The position numbers and the translations under genes were made by a program. Shown in pieces: positions 35,822 through 45,169 of a stretch of 64,000 nucleotides of DNA (positions within the stretch are counted from its first letter, which is position 1; every line of letters starts with the position of its first letter). Under the pieces are notes generated by a model. The model was not told where the DNA came from, searched no databases, and saw nothing but the letters and a program-made list of their open reading frames with translations. Source of the stretch: Streptomyces piniterrae (GTDB lineage Bacteria > Actinomycetota > Actinomycetes > Streptomycetales > Streptomycetaceae); contig NZ_SUMB01000005.1 of the NCBI RefSeq assembly GCF_005048155.1, forward strand, positions 62,001 to 126,000, in the 5' to 3' direction.

Positions 35822-37495
35822 ATGAGCGTGGACACCAGAACACCCCGCACACCGCCGGGGGGACGCTCGCCGGGCTTCGATGACGAGTCGGTCTTGAGCT
35901 CGGTCAAGGTGCCGTGCGATCCCGCTCAGGTCATCGTCAACCACGCCAGCTTCCGAGTGGAGCTCGCCGCGCCCGTCGTGAGCCACACCATGGCGAACAC
36001 CGCGCACATCCCCGTCATCCGGAGCTCCGCCGGTGTCAGACGCCGGGCGCCCGTGGTGTGGAGCGGCCGCACGGAACCGGGCCGGTCGGCGGGCGCCACC
36101 ACCGAACTCCTCTTCGCGGTACGCAACTCGGGCATCGGCCTGGACAGCCTGGACAGCGGCCGCTCCGAGGACGGCGACGTCGGCACGACCCAGGTCCTGC
36201 CACGGGTCCGCCTCGACGAACCCCCCGCCCCCGCATCGACCGTGATCGGTCAGCGCGGCCCCTCCGATTCCGAAGCCCCCCTGCTGCGCGGCGTACGCCC
36301 CGTGGGCAGCGCCTACGGCGACAACCGTCACGGCGACAACCGTCACGGAGACAACCACCACGGCGACGACTACCGCGACACCGAGTACCGCGACGGCGGT
36401 CACGGCGACGACGGGGACGACGACAGGTTCGAGGCGCCGGAGAGCGGCGAGCCCGGAACCAAGCGGCGCGGCGGCGACAGCGTCCGGCACGCGTACTACC
36501 CGGGCCGCCGGATGAACCTCGGCGTCGTGCTGCTGCCCCTGCGGATCTTCCTCGGGCTGATCTCCGTCTACGCCGGCATGGGCAAACTCTGCGACCCCGT
36601 CTACTTCGACGGCGGCGAGCGCGGCTCGATGGTCACCTGGCTGCAGTCGCTCGACCCGTGGGCGCTGGCCCTGCCGCTGCGCGACTTCGCCGTCTCGCAC
36701 CCCGTGGGCGCCGGCCTGACCGTCGCCTTCCTCCAGGTCGTCGTCGGCGTCCTGACCATGTGCGGACTGTGGCAGCGCCTCGCCGCCTCCATCGGCGCGC
36801 TGCTTTCCGCGGCCCTGCTGCTGACCGTCAGCTGGCGCACGGTCCCCGCCTACGACGCCCCCGACATCATCTACCTCGCCGCCTGGAGCCCGCTGATCAT
36901 CGCGGGCGCCCCGGTCTACTCCATGGACGGCCGGCTGGCCGGCGAGGCGTGGCGGCGGCTCGGCCCGCGTGTCGAGGTCGCCGACCTGCGGCGCCGGGTG
37001 CTGCGCCGCGGCGCCGTGATGACCGCGGTGGTGGCCGGTCTGACCCTGCTGATCGGCTCGCTGCTGGGCGGCGCCGTACGGTCCGCGACGGTCACGCCGG
37101 TACCGCGTCCCGGCGAGCCCGCGATCAACAACCTGCCCGGCTCGCCGCTGCCCCGCCCCGGCAAGAGCGGCGCCCGCCCCGGCCGCGCCCACACCGGCAG
37201 CGCCTCGCACCGTCCGGGGACGCCGTCGGCGAGCGCGTCGCAGAAGAAGCGCATGGCGGGCAGGCCGTCCGCTTCGGCGCCCGGCACCCGGCCCGGCAGC
37301 CCCAGCGGTGTCACCCAGCAGCCCGGTGCGACCACCAGCGCGCCGCAGATGGCGCCGACCCGGGCCGGTGTGCCGACCCGGGCGAAGCCCTCGCTGGGAG
37401 GCGGCGGCGGTGGCACCAGCGGCGGCACCAGCGAGAGCACCGGCTCCGGAGACGACTCCGGTGGCGGGAGCACCCTGGGCGGGCTGCTCGGCTGA
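35822..37495 (+). CDS. DoxX-family membrane protein with disordered extensions
   Basis: A 557-residue protein. The first 220 residues are disordered, including a duplicated GDNRH stretch and an acidic DDGDDD run near 190-200. A DoxX-like core from about 235 to 420 has four hydrophobic helices, including RIFLGLISVYAGMGKL and VAFLQVVVGVLTMCGLWQRL. The C-terminal 150 residues are Pro/Ser/Gly-rich with a Gly run. DoxX proteins are linked to membrane redox or stress responses, but the function here is unknown. ATG 35822 directly follows a palindromic site. Confidence 0.82.
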   Translation: MSVDTRTPRTPPGGRSPGFDDESVLSSVKVPCDPAQVIVNHASFRVELAAPVVSHTMANTAHIPVIRSSAGVRRRAPVVWSGRTEPGRSAGATTELLFAVRNSGIGLDSLDSGRSEDGDVGTTQVLPRVRLDEPPAPASTVIGQRGPSDSEAPLLRGVRPVGSAYGDNRHGDNRHGDNHHGDDYRDTEYRDGGHGDDGDDDRFEAPESGEPGTKRRGGDSVRHAYYPGRRMNLGVVLLPLRIFLGLISVYAGMGKLCDPVYFDGGERGSMVTWLQSLDPWALALPLRDFAVSHPVGAGLTVAFLQVVVGVLTMCGLWQRLAASIGALLSAALLLTVSWRTVPAYDAPDIIYLAAWSPLIIAGAPVYSMDGRLAGEAWRRLGPRVEVADLRRRVLRRGAVMTAVVAGLTLLIGSLLGGAVRSATVTPVPRPGEPAINNLPGSPLPRPGKSGARPGRAHTGSASHRPGTPSASASQKKRMAGRPSASAPGTRPGSPSGVTQQPGATTSAPQMAPTRAGVPTRAKPSLGGGGGGTSGGTSESTGSGDDSGGGSTLGGLLG

Positions 37496-37512
37496 CGCCC
37501 ACCGGCCGCACC

Positions 37513-37547
37513 ACTGTCCCCGATCGCCTCTGGTGGTCGGGGACAGT
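37513..37547 (+). terminator. DoxX-gene terminator
   Basis: ACTGTCCCCGA (37513-37523) and TCGGGGACAGT (37537-37547) form an 11-bp stem with a 13-base loop. Confidence 0.78.
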
Positions 37548-37648
37548 CGTGTGTGCGGTGCGGGGCGTTCAGGGGAGGCGTACGGGGCCGGGCCGGGTGG
37601 CGCCGCCCCCTGGGGCCTACGACGTCGCCCCGGCCCCCTGAGGGCGGT

Positions 37649-38377
37649 TCAACGCCCTTCCGAGCCCAGTTCCTTGGCCGCTTCGGTGAGGTCCTTGGCG
37701 GTGTCGATGGCACGCCAGTAGGCCCCGTGCGGCAGCGGGTAGCCGGCCAGCCGGCGCTCACGGGCCAGGCGCGGGAACGTGGTGCGCTCATGGTCGCCGC
37801 GGGCCGGCAGCAGATCGGTGAACGTCGCGGCGAAGACGTAGACGCCCGCGTTGATGAGATACGGCGAGGGCGGCGACTCGATGAAGTCCAGCACATGGCC
37901 GAACGCGTCGGTCTCGACGGCGCCCCAGGGGATGCGCGGACGGGCCAGCGCCAAGGTGGCCTCGGCATCGCGCTCGTGGTGGAAATCGGCCATCTCGCGG
38001 AGCGGAAAGCGCGTCCAGATGTCGCCGTTGGTGGCGTACCAGGGCTCGTCCGGGCGGGGGAGGGAGGCGGCGGCGTGCTTGAGGCCGCCGCCGCGGCCCA
38101 GCGGCTCCGTCTCGACAACGGTCGTGACGCGCAAGGGCAGTCGGGCCCGGTCCAGCCATTCCTGGAGGACGGCGGCGAGGTGGCCGCAGGAGACGACGGC
38201 GTCGGTGACGCCTTCCTGGGCCAGCCAGTTCAGCTGATGGCCGATGATCGGGGTCCCGGTGCCGGGAATCTCGACCATCGGCTTGGGTCGGTCATCGGTG
38301 TAGGGGCGGAGACGCGAGCCCTGGCCGCCGGCCAGGATCACGGCCTGCGTGGGGTGCGGGTGCGGGGCGCCTGTCAT
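37649..38377 (-). CDS. nucleotidyltransferase family protein
   Basis: A 242-residue sugar-nucleotide transferase-like enzyme. The N-terminus has the pyrophosphorylase motif ILAGGQGSRLRPYTDDRPKPM. A metal-site region YATNGDIWTRF and HVLDFIESPPSPYLINAGVYVF follow. It probably joins a sugar phosphate to an NTP, in the manner of mannose-1-phosphate guanylyltransferases; the sugar is not known. ATG 38377 is favoured over 38386. It is short for a full pyrophosphorylase and lacks the left-handed beta-helix domain. Confidence 0.88.
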   Translation of the reverse strand: MTGAPHPHPTQAVILAGGQGSRLRPYTDDRPKPMVEIPGTGTPIIGHQLNWLAQEGVTDAVVSCGHLAAVLQEWLDRARLPLRVTTVVETEPLGRGGGLKHAAASLPRPDEPWYATNGDIWTRFPLREMADFHHERDAEATLALARPRIPWGAVETDAFGHVLDFIESPPSPYLINAGVYVFAATFTDLLPARGDHERTTFPRLARERRLAGYPLPHGAYWRAIDTAKDLTEAAKELGSEGR

Positions 38378-38407
38378 GTTTCGCACCTTATGCGGTGCGC
38401 GCCGGGG

Positions 38408-38842
38408 TCACTGTGTGGCGTTGGCGACGCCGCTGGCGAAGGAGTTGTCGCATACAGGACGGGACCACTCCTGGGCACGGTGCTGGGCGCCGGCGTACTT
38501 GGCGACCGCGGCGCGGCCGAGGGCACGGGCGATGGAGGGGCAGAACCTGGCCAGGCGGGGGTTCTTGGCGACCGCCGCCTGGAGCTCGGTCAGGGCGACG
38601 CCGGGGTTCTTCTCCTGGAGTTCGACCAGGAGGCGGTCGTGGAGAACGTCCTGGGGGGTTCGGGGGTCGGCTTTGGTGGAAGCCTTCCCCGAGGTCGAGG
38701 TCGAGGATGCGGTCAGCGCCTGGGACTCGGTGGCCCGCGATGCCCAGGGGACGCGGGTGACCGCGAGAGTCCCGGAGAGCACGAGGACGACGGGGAGTAC
38801 GAGGGCAAGAGTTCGGCCGATGCGGCGGGCTGCGGAGTTCAC
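38408..38842 (-). CDS. small secreted or anchored protein, function unknown
   Basis: A 144-residue protein with an N-terminal hydrophobic segment (LALVLPVVLVLSGTLAV, about 12-28), a Ser/Thr-rich linker and a helical C-terminal part with two Cys in RFCPSIAR and RPVCDN that may form a disulfide outside the cell. It starts with GTG 38842. It lies 30 bases upstream of the nucleotidyltransferase gene on the same strand, so they may be co-transcribed. I do not recognise a family. Confidence 0.65.
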   Translation of the reverse strand: MNSAARRIGRTLALVLPVVLVLSGTLAVTRVPWASRATESQALTASSTSTSGKASTKADPRTPQDVLHDRLLVELQEKNPGVALTELQAAVAKNPRLARFCPSIARALGRAAVAKYAGAQHRAQEWSRPVCDNSFASGVANATQ

Positions 38843-38995
38843 GGTCGCGATGGTAGCGAGGGGTGATGATTTGGCGACATTTGGTCACCTCATCGGGGGA
38901 TGGAATGGCTCGTCGGTGCGGTTGTGATGTTGACGCACTGGTGTGAAAAGCCGGAAAAGCCGGTTTTGTCGCCACCGGTCGAGGCCGGCCGGATA

Positions 38996-39040
38996 CGGCA
39001 GGGCGCGGGGCGTCATACAGCACCGCCCCGCGCCCTGCCG
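38996..39040. terminator. msiK downstream terminator
   Basis: A 17-bp perfect inverted repeat (38996-39012 with 39024-39040) with an 11-base loop, 80 bases downstream of the msiK stop on the minus strand. The rest of the gap 38843-39120 shows nothing clear. Confidence 0.88.
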
Positions 39041-39120
39041 ATCGTTCAGGCCGTCAAGCCGTCGGCCCGACAATCACCCGACAGTCATCGGCCCGTAGGC
39101 CCTCAGCCCCGTCAGTCCGG

Positions 39121-40257
<1,137 letters not shown>

Positions 40258-40438
40258 GGTGATGTGTCCCTTCACCGGCAGGAACGTGCCGGACGATCCG
40301 AGTAAAAGGAGTGGTGTAGTCCACAAGCTGTGGACACTGCGCGTGACGCTACCCGGCCGACGGCCGGATGTCAGTAGCCGGCGGTAACGAAATTATGCGA
40401 CCGGCATCCGGCGGGCCTGGGTACACTTCTTCCCGCAC

Positions 40439-40512
40439 GCCTCCTTAGCTCAGCTGGCCAGAGCACCGCTCTTGTAAAGCGAAGGTCGTCGGTTCGAATC
40501 CGACAGGGGGCT
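40439..40512 (+). tRNA. tRNA-Thr (anticodon TGT)
   Basis: A 74-base cloverleaf. Acceptor GCCTCCT pairs with AGGGGGC at the 3' end with one G-U, the D-stem is GCTC/GAGC, the anticodon loop CTTGTAA reads TGT, and the T-arm is GTCGG/CCGAC with TTCGAAT. The 3' CCA is not encoded. The first anticodon-stem pair is C-A. It marks the left edge of the defence island. Confidence 0.93.
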
Positions 40513-41543
40513 CTACCTATCGCGCTGACCTGGGGTTTCTCCCTGGGGAGGCGGTCCATTCGGCCTCGGGCTCCTCGTCCGGGGCCGTTTGTGTGCGCGA
40601 CGCGCACCGGCGACGGCGGTGACATCGTGAGGCGGACGTCGATTGCCGCTTCCACCGTGGCGCTCAGGCCGGGCATGAGGCGCTTGCGCATGCCCGGTGT
40701 GACCGGGGGGATGGCGCGCCGAGAGGGATGGTGGGACCCCCTCGTTCGTCCACGCGCCGAGTACGGACAGTTGCCACTCGACGCGGACGGCCCCCCGGGC
40801 TCACGAACTCGGTCTCCAGCCGACGATCTTGCCCAGCGCATACCGGTGCACCCCTTGAGCCCGCAGCGGTGAACTCGTCGTCCCGGCTTGAGAGCGGCGC
40901 GCCCCGCTCGGCGATCGGCAGGGCGCCGAGGGTGTCGGTGACGGCCCTCTCCGGGCCGCGGTCCCGGGAGCGGCCGGGCGTTCGCCGCCTCCTCGGCGTT
41001 TCGAGGCAGACCTTCGGCGGGGAGCTGCCGGGGCCCCGCCCTCCAGGGCGTTGTCCCAGGTAGCGCGACTTCCGCCACAGTGCCACCTGCGGTCTGCGCC
41101 GCAGCGAGGTACCCGAGGATCACCGCTGCGCGCCGAAAGCGGCTCCACCAGACTTGCCCCATCGCGGCGAACCAAGACGACGGTGGGGTCAGGAGTGGGC
41201 GGCACCGCCCGGGGACTGTCCGGTCACCAATCCGGGATTGGCCTCACCCTGGTTCGTCGCATGAAGTGGGTGGCCGGCAACCCCGCCCCGGTGATCAGCT
41301 CGCTGAGTCCCTCCTCCGCGATCTGCGGGGGCTTTCGTCCGGTACCCGGTGATCGAGGAGGAGCCCCGCCGGCCTGGCGACAGGGTGGCCGACCGTGTCA
41401 TGTGGTCATGGCGTTTGCCCCGGTGGCGTCCACCAATCGCAGTGGGCGGGACACGAATTCGCTCTCGCTTCCGTACCAGGGAGACTCCACTCGATGTGAC
41501 TCCGAGCCCGTGGACCGGAACGACGGAGGAGGACACTGGGACC
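40513..41543. other. 1-kb region between tRNA-Thr and the defence island, no intact gene
   Basis: Open frames exist on both strands (for example 40801-41205 minus and 41051-41543 plus), but none has family-like sequence or a good ribosome site. The overlapping, interrupted frames suggest a decayed remnant, possibly of an integrase or transposase gene. I cannot identify one. No copy of the tRNA 3' end was seen at the far side of the island. Confidence 0.5.
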
Positions 41544-41996
41544 ATGCGTGCTGCACTCCCCTCCAGCCCCGACGTCTCGGCCCGGATGAGCCGGCAGACC
41601 AACCGGGACACCAATGCCGAACGGGCCGTGCGACAGCTCCTCCATGCCGCCGGATACCGCTATCGGATCCACTATCCGGTGCCTGCCATGCCCAGGCGCA
41701 AGATTGACATCGCGTTCCCGCGCGCGAAGTTGGCCGTTCTCATCGACGGCTGCTTTTGGCACGGTTGCCCCAAGCACGCCACCAGTCCCAAGGCGAACGC
41801 GGAATGGTGGCGGGAGAAGCTGGATCGCAACATGGAGCGGGACCGGGAGACGAACGCACAGCTGCTCTCCGAGGGCTGGACGGTGCTGCGCTTCTGGGAA
41901 CACGAGTCACCGGACGCCGTCATGCGACAGGTGGCTGCGACGGTCGACCGGGAAAGAGCCGACAGGCGGAAACGGCGGAAGGGCGGGGGCAGGTGA
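41544..41996 (+). CDS. very-short-patch-repair (Vsr) type endonuclease
   Basis: A 150-residue Vsr-like nuclease. The core has KIDIAFPR (catalytic Asp about 55) and DGCFWHGCPKH (about 68-78), with Cys and His as in the Vsr zinc site and active site, then WWREKLDRNMERD and GWTVLRFWEHE. Classical Vsr nicks T-G mismatches left by 5mC deamination and accompanies C5-methyltransferases. Here two such methyltransferase genes follow, so a repair role fits; a restriction role is possible. ATG 41544 lies 11 bases after a GGAGGAGG site; an open extension to 41349 is not family-like. The next gene overlaps by GTGA. Confidence 0.9.
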   Translation: MRAALPSSPDVSARMSRQTNRDTNAERAVRQLLHAAGYRYRIHYPVPAMPRRKIDIAFPRAKLAVLIDGCFWHGCPKHATSPKANAEWWREKLDRNMERDRETNAQLLSEGWTVLRFWEHESPDAVMRQVAATVDRERADRRKRRKGGGR

Positions 41997-43000
41997 GCGA
42001 ATTACGTTTCGTCGACGTGTGCGCAGGGGCGGGTGGACTGGCTCTGGGGTTGGAACACGCAGGCTTCGAACCGGTGCTGCTGCTGGACAGGAAGCCAGTG
42101 ACGTGCGACACGCTGCGCACCAACAGGCCGGGGTGGCAGGTTCTGGAAGCGGACCTCCTGGACTTCGCCCCGACCCGTTACCAGGAGACCTACGACGTCG
42201 ATCTGCTGTCGGCAGGTCTGCCCCGTGTGAGGTCCAGCGCAACCGTCGCCCGGGTCGGGACCGAGGCAGAGCTGCGCCTGCTGGAGGCGACCGTCTATCT
42301 GGTGCATGCCGTCCGGCCCCGAGCCCTGCTCGTCGAGAACGTACCGGGTCTGGTGAACGCGCCCGAATTCGAGCCGATACGCGACTTCATCCGCAAAGAG
42401 CTCGACCATCTCGGTTACCGGTTCCGGTGGTTCGTCCTGAACGCAGCCGACTTCGGGGTGCCGCAGGATCGGAGACAAGGAGTGCTCGTCGCGCTCAGGG
42501 AGCGGTACTTCGACGCCTTCCACCCACCGGAGCCGACGGTGCGCCGGCATGTGTCCGTGGGGCGGGCCCTGCGTCGATCGATGACCCTGGGCGGTTGGCG
42601 GGATGCCGACCGATGGGCGGCCCAGGCGCTCGCCGTGGCCCCGACCTTGGTGGGCGGGTCGGACGGACGGGGAGGCGCGGACCTCGGCCCCACAGGGACG
42701 AAGAGGGCCTGGGCCCGGATGGGAGTCGACGGAGGCACCGTGGCCGACGACGTTCCCGGTCCGGACTTTGTCTGGGCCCCGGAGACGGGACGCCACGGAA
42801 TGGTCAGGATCACGACGGAACAGGCCGCGCTCCTGCAGGGTTTTCCATCCGATTGGGCATTCGCCGGCAGCAAGACGGCCCGCTATCGCCAGATCGGGCA
42901 TGCCTCACCACCGCCTGTGGGCAGGGCACTTGGATTGGCGATCCGGGCCGCATTGGGGGAGTCCGCAACCTCCGTTGCTGACTACACTTCAGCTCCATGA
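41993..43000 (+). CDS. C5-cytosine methyltransferase homologue, catalytic Cys replaced
   Basis: A 335-residue Dcm-family protein. Motif I is FVDVCAGAGGLALGL, motif VI is VENVPGL (about 115-117) and motif VIII QDRRQGVLVA. A GGADLGPTGTKRAWAR stretch fills the recognition region, and HASPPPVGRALG serves as the C-terminal motif X. In motif IV the expected P-C-Q reads GLPRV, with Arg at residue 78 (codon CGT at 42224). Without that Cys it should not methylate by the usual mechanism. It starts at GTG 41993, overlapping the Vsr stop. It may be an inactive partner of the next, intact methyltransferase, or a DNA-recognition subunit. Confidence 0.88.
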   Translation: MSELRFVDVCAGAGGLALGLEHAGFEPVLLLDRKPVTCDTLRTNRPGWQVLEADLLDFAPTRYQETYDVDLLSAGLPRVRSSATVARVGTEAELRLLEATVYLVHAVRPRALLVENVPGLVNAPEFEPIRDFIRKELDHLGYRFRWFVLNAADFGVPQDRRQGVLVALRERYFDAFHPPEPTVRRHVSVGRALRRSMTLGGWRDADRWAAQALAVAPTLVGGSDGRGGADLGPTGTKRAWARMGVDGGTVADDVPGPDFVWAPETGRHGMVRITTEQAALLQGFPSDWAFAGSKTARYRQIGHASPPPVGRALGLAIRAALGESATSVADYTSAP

Positions 43001-44313
43001 ACAGCCCTGGAACACAAGTTCACCATCTCGACGGAGTCCGCATCCTGGACCTCTTCGCGGGTCCTGGTGGACTCGACGTGGCCGCGCACTTCCTGGGCTT
43101 CAGGAGCATCGGGATCGAGTGGGACCGGAACGCGTGCGAGACGCGCTACGCGGCGGGTCTGCCGACGATCCACGCCGATGTGAGCGTCATGCGCGAGACC
43201 CGCTTCGACGAGATCCCCAAATCCGTCGATGTGCTCGCCGGAGGGCCGCCCTGTCAGTCCTTCTCGGTCGCGGGCAAGGGAGTGGGACGGAAGAGACTGG
43301 ACAGGGTCGAAGAGTTCATCCACCGCCTTGTGGGCGGGGAGAACGAAGCCCGGATCGACGAGGACCTGCACTCCCTCGGTGACCCACGCACCGCCTTGGT
43401 GCTGGAACCCCTTCGCTGGCTCCTGAAGGCCATAGAAACGGAGGGGCGCGACCCGTACAAGGTGATCGTCCTGGAGCAGGTACCCGCCGTGCTGCCGCTC
43501 TGGGAGGTCTATGCGAAGCTCCTGCGCGGCGGCGAAGGAAGGCTGAACGGCGTCAAGTACGAAGCGGACTTCTGGGAGTTGAAGACCGAGCGGTTCGGCG
43601 TGCCGCAGACGCGCACCCGCGCGGTACTCGTCGCCCGCCGTCCAGGACTCGGGGCCGTCGAACCGCTCGAAACGACTCACCTGCCGTTCGAACTGCAACG
43701 TGAAAGGCGCAACGCTTCTCAGGCGGAGATGTTCCCGGGCTCCTCTCTTCCGACCGGGCGGAAATCACGATGGATATCGATGGCCCAGGCCCTCGAGGAG
43801 GCGAGCAGGCAGAAGGACTCCCGCGTGAAGGCGTCCCGGCTTCGGAAAGACGGAGAGATGAAGTTCTTCGTCGTCTCGAACTACGGCTCCGGAGGCGACT
43901 CCAAGAAGCGAGGTCGGCGTCTGTGGTCCGAGCCCGCTTTCACGGTCACCGGGAAGATATCCCGAAACAAGGTGTACAAGAGCATGGCGGAGTACGAAGC
44001 CGAGAAGCCCGACCGCTTCACCATTCCTGAATCCGGAGTACTACAGACCTTCCCCCACAACTTCCCCTGGTCGGGGAACGACCAGGCACAGCAGGTGGGC
44101 AACGCCGTACCGCCCAGACTCGGCATGCATGTGCTCAGCATGGCCCTGCACAGCAGGCCGCCCACGGACGAGGAGTTGACGGCCGCGACCACGTGGCGAA
44201 CGGTTCCCGGGACCACAACGGAGGAGCTTCGCCACATTGGCTGCGGCGACCTGAGCCAATGCCCCCCGAAGTCGCACAGGATCACCCGCTCTCGTCGGAA
44301 GCCCGCCCCCTGA
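42997..44313 (+). CDS. C5-cytosine DNA methyltransferase, DrmMII-like
   Basis: A 438-residue methyltransferase. Motif I ILDLFAGPGGLDVAA, motif IV GGPPCQSFS with catalytic Cys 86, motif VI as LEQVPA (Gln in place of the usual Asn), motif VIII PQTRTRAVLVA, and a C-terminal GNAVPPRLG. It should methylate cytosine C5 in a short DNA site; the target sequence is unknown. 5mC methylation marks self DNA in DISARM class 2 systems. ATG 42997 overlaps the previous gene (ATGA). Its 3' end overlaps the convergent DUF gene by 32 bases. Confidence 0.93.
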   Translation: MNSPGTQVHHLDGVRILDLFAGPGGLDVAAHFLGFRSIGIEWDRNACETRYAAGLPTIHADVSVMRETRFDEIPKSVDVLAGGPPCQSFSVAGKGVGRKRLDRVEEFIHRLVGGENEARIDEDLHSLGDPRTALVLEPLRWLLKAIETEGRDPYKVIVLEQVPAVLPLWEVYAKLLRGGEGRLNGVKYEADFWELKTERFGVPQTRTRAVLVARRPGLGAVEPLETTHLPFELQRERRNASQAEMFPGSSLPTGRKSRWISMAQALEEASRQKDSRVKASRLRKDGEMKFFVVSNYGSGGDSKKRGRRLWSEPAFTVTGKISRNKVYKSMAEYEAEKPDRFTIPESGVLQTFPHNFPWSGNDQAQQVGNAVPPRLGMHVLSMALHSRPPTDEELTAATTWRTVPGTTTEELRHIGCGDLSQCPPKSHRITRSRRKPAP

Positions 44314-45169
44314 CCGATACATCCGCGAAGAGCCCCTCGAAGTGGGCGGCCAGACTCTCCACGGCCTCGTCCGGCGTGGGCTCCTCATCCGGGCCCTCCG
44401 GCAGGACGTGCCGGGAGACCGCGGGAGAGGTCTCGGCGGCCGCGATCCAGTCGCGCAGAGCCTCCGAGTCGTATTCCACGTCAGGGGCGATGACGTCGTA
44501 CATCAGCGTGGCGGCCGACGCGTTCACGGCGGCGACCAAGGCGTTGACCTCACGGCCGGTCTGCACGATCTTGCGATCCATGAGCCGTACGAGCGCCTGA
44601 GCAGTGGGCCGATGGTCGATGACATCGAGGCGGAGCGTGGTGTTCAGCATGTCCTGGTTGCCGCAGGCCCGTACCGCGGGCCCGTAGTCGGGCCCGTCGC
44701 GGAAGAGCTCGGCAGCCCACCAGAGACGGGCGAACGCCTGGGTGTGGTGCGGGCCGAGGAAACGCTTCCGGGCCACGCCCCGCGGGGCCTCGTCCGCCTT
44801 CGGCTCGGGCCGGTGACGCCAGACGACATAGTCCGGCGCGACACCAAGAGCCAGGTAGGACCAAAGTCCTGTGTCGGCCGCTTCACGGCGGCTCAGGCGA
44901 AGCGTCGCGTGCAGGCGGGGCGCCAGCCAGGCGTCGGCCGCAGTGGGGCGCGTGTCCCGGAACTCTCGGAGGGCCTCCTCGATCAGCTCCCGCACGGGAT
45001 GGAGGCGCCCTCGCTCGTCGTCGCCCTCGAGCGGCTCGGCGACTTTGTTCAACGCGATCGACGGGACGTCCTCGCGTCCGGCGAGAAGCCCCGAGGAGAT
45101 GAACTCGGCAGCCTGCATATCGGAGATCCGAGCAAGCCTCTCCGGCAGATGCTCAGGCCTGGCGGTCAT
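44282..45169 (-). CDS. defence-island protein, DUF6339-like
   Basis: A 295-residue protein, third gene of the minus-strand operon. A motif W-S-Y-L-A-L-G-V-A-P-D-Y (about 122-134) and LARLWWAAELF (about 166) recall DUF6339 proteins found next to phage-defence and Z1-type loci; this is from memory and unverified. No nuclease or ATPase motif is visible. ATG 45169 overlaps the upstream gene (ATGA). It converges on and overlaps the methyltransferase gene. Its tight operon place suggests a stable partner of the ATPase. Confidence 0.7.
   Translation of the reverse strand: MTARPEHLPERLARISDMQAAEFISSGLLAGREDVPSIALNKVAEPLEGDDERGRLHPVRELIEEALREFRDTRPTAADAWLAPRLHATLRLSRREAADTGLWSYLALGVAPDYVVWRHRPEPKADEAPRGVARKRFLGPHHTQAFARLWWAAELFRDGPDYGPAVRACGNQDMLNTTLRLDVIDHRPTAQALVRLMDRKIVQTGREVNALVAAVNASAATLMYDVIAPDVEYDSEALRDWIAAAETSPAVSRHVLPEGPDEEPTPDEAVESLAAHFEGLFADVSVRGRASDESG

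Noticed and set aside
40801..41205. Frame that looked like a transposase remnant
   Set aside because: A few phrases seemed protein-like, but no DDE motif or inverted ends could be shown.
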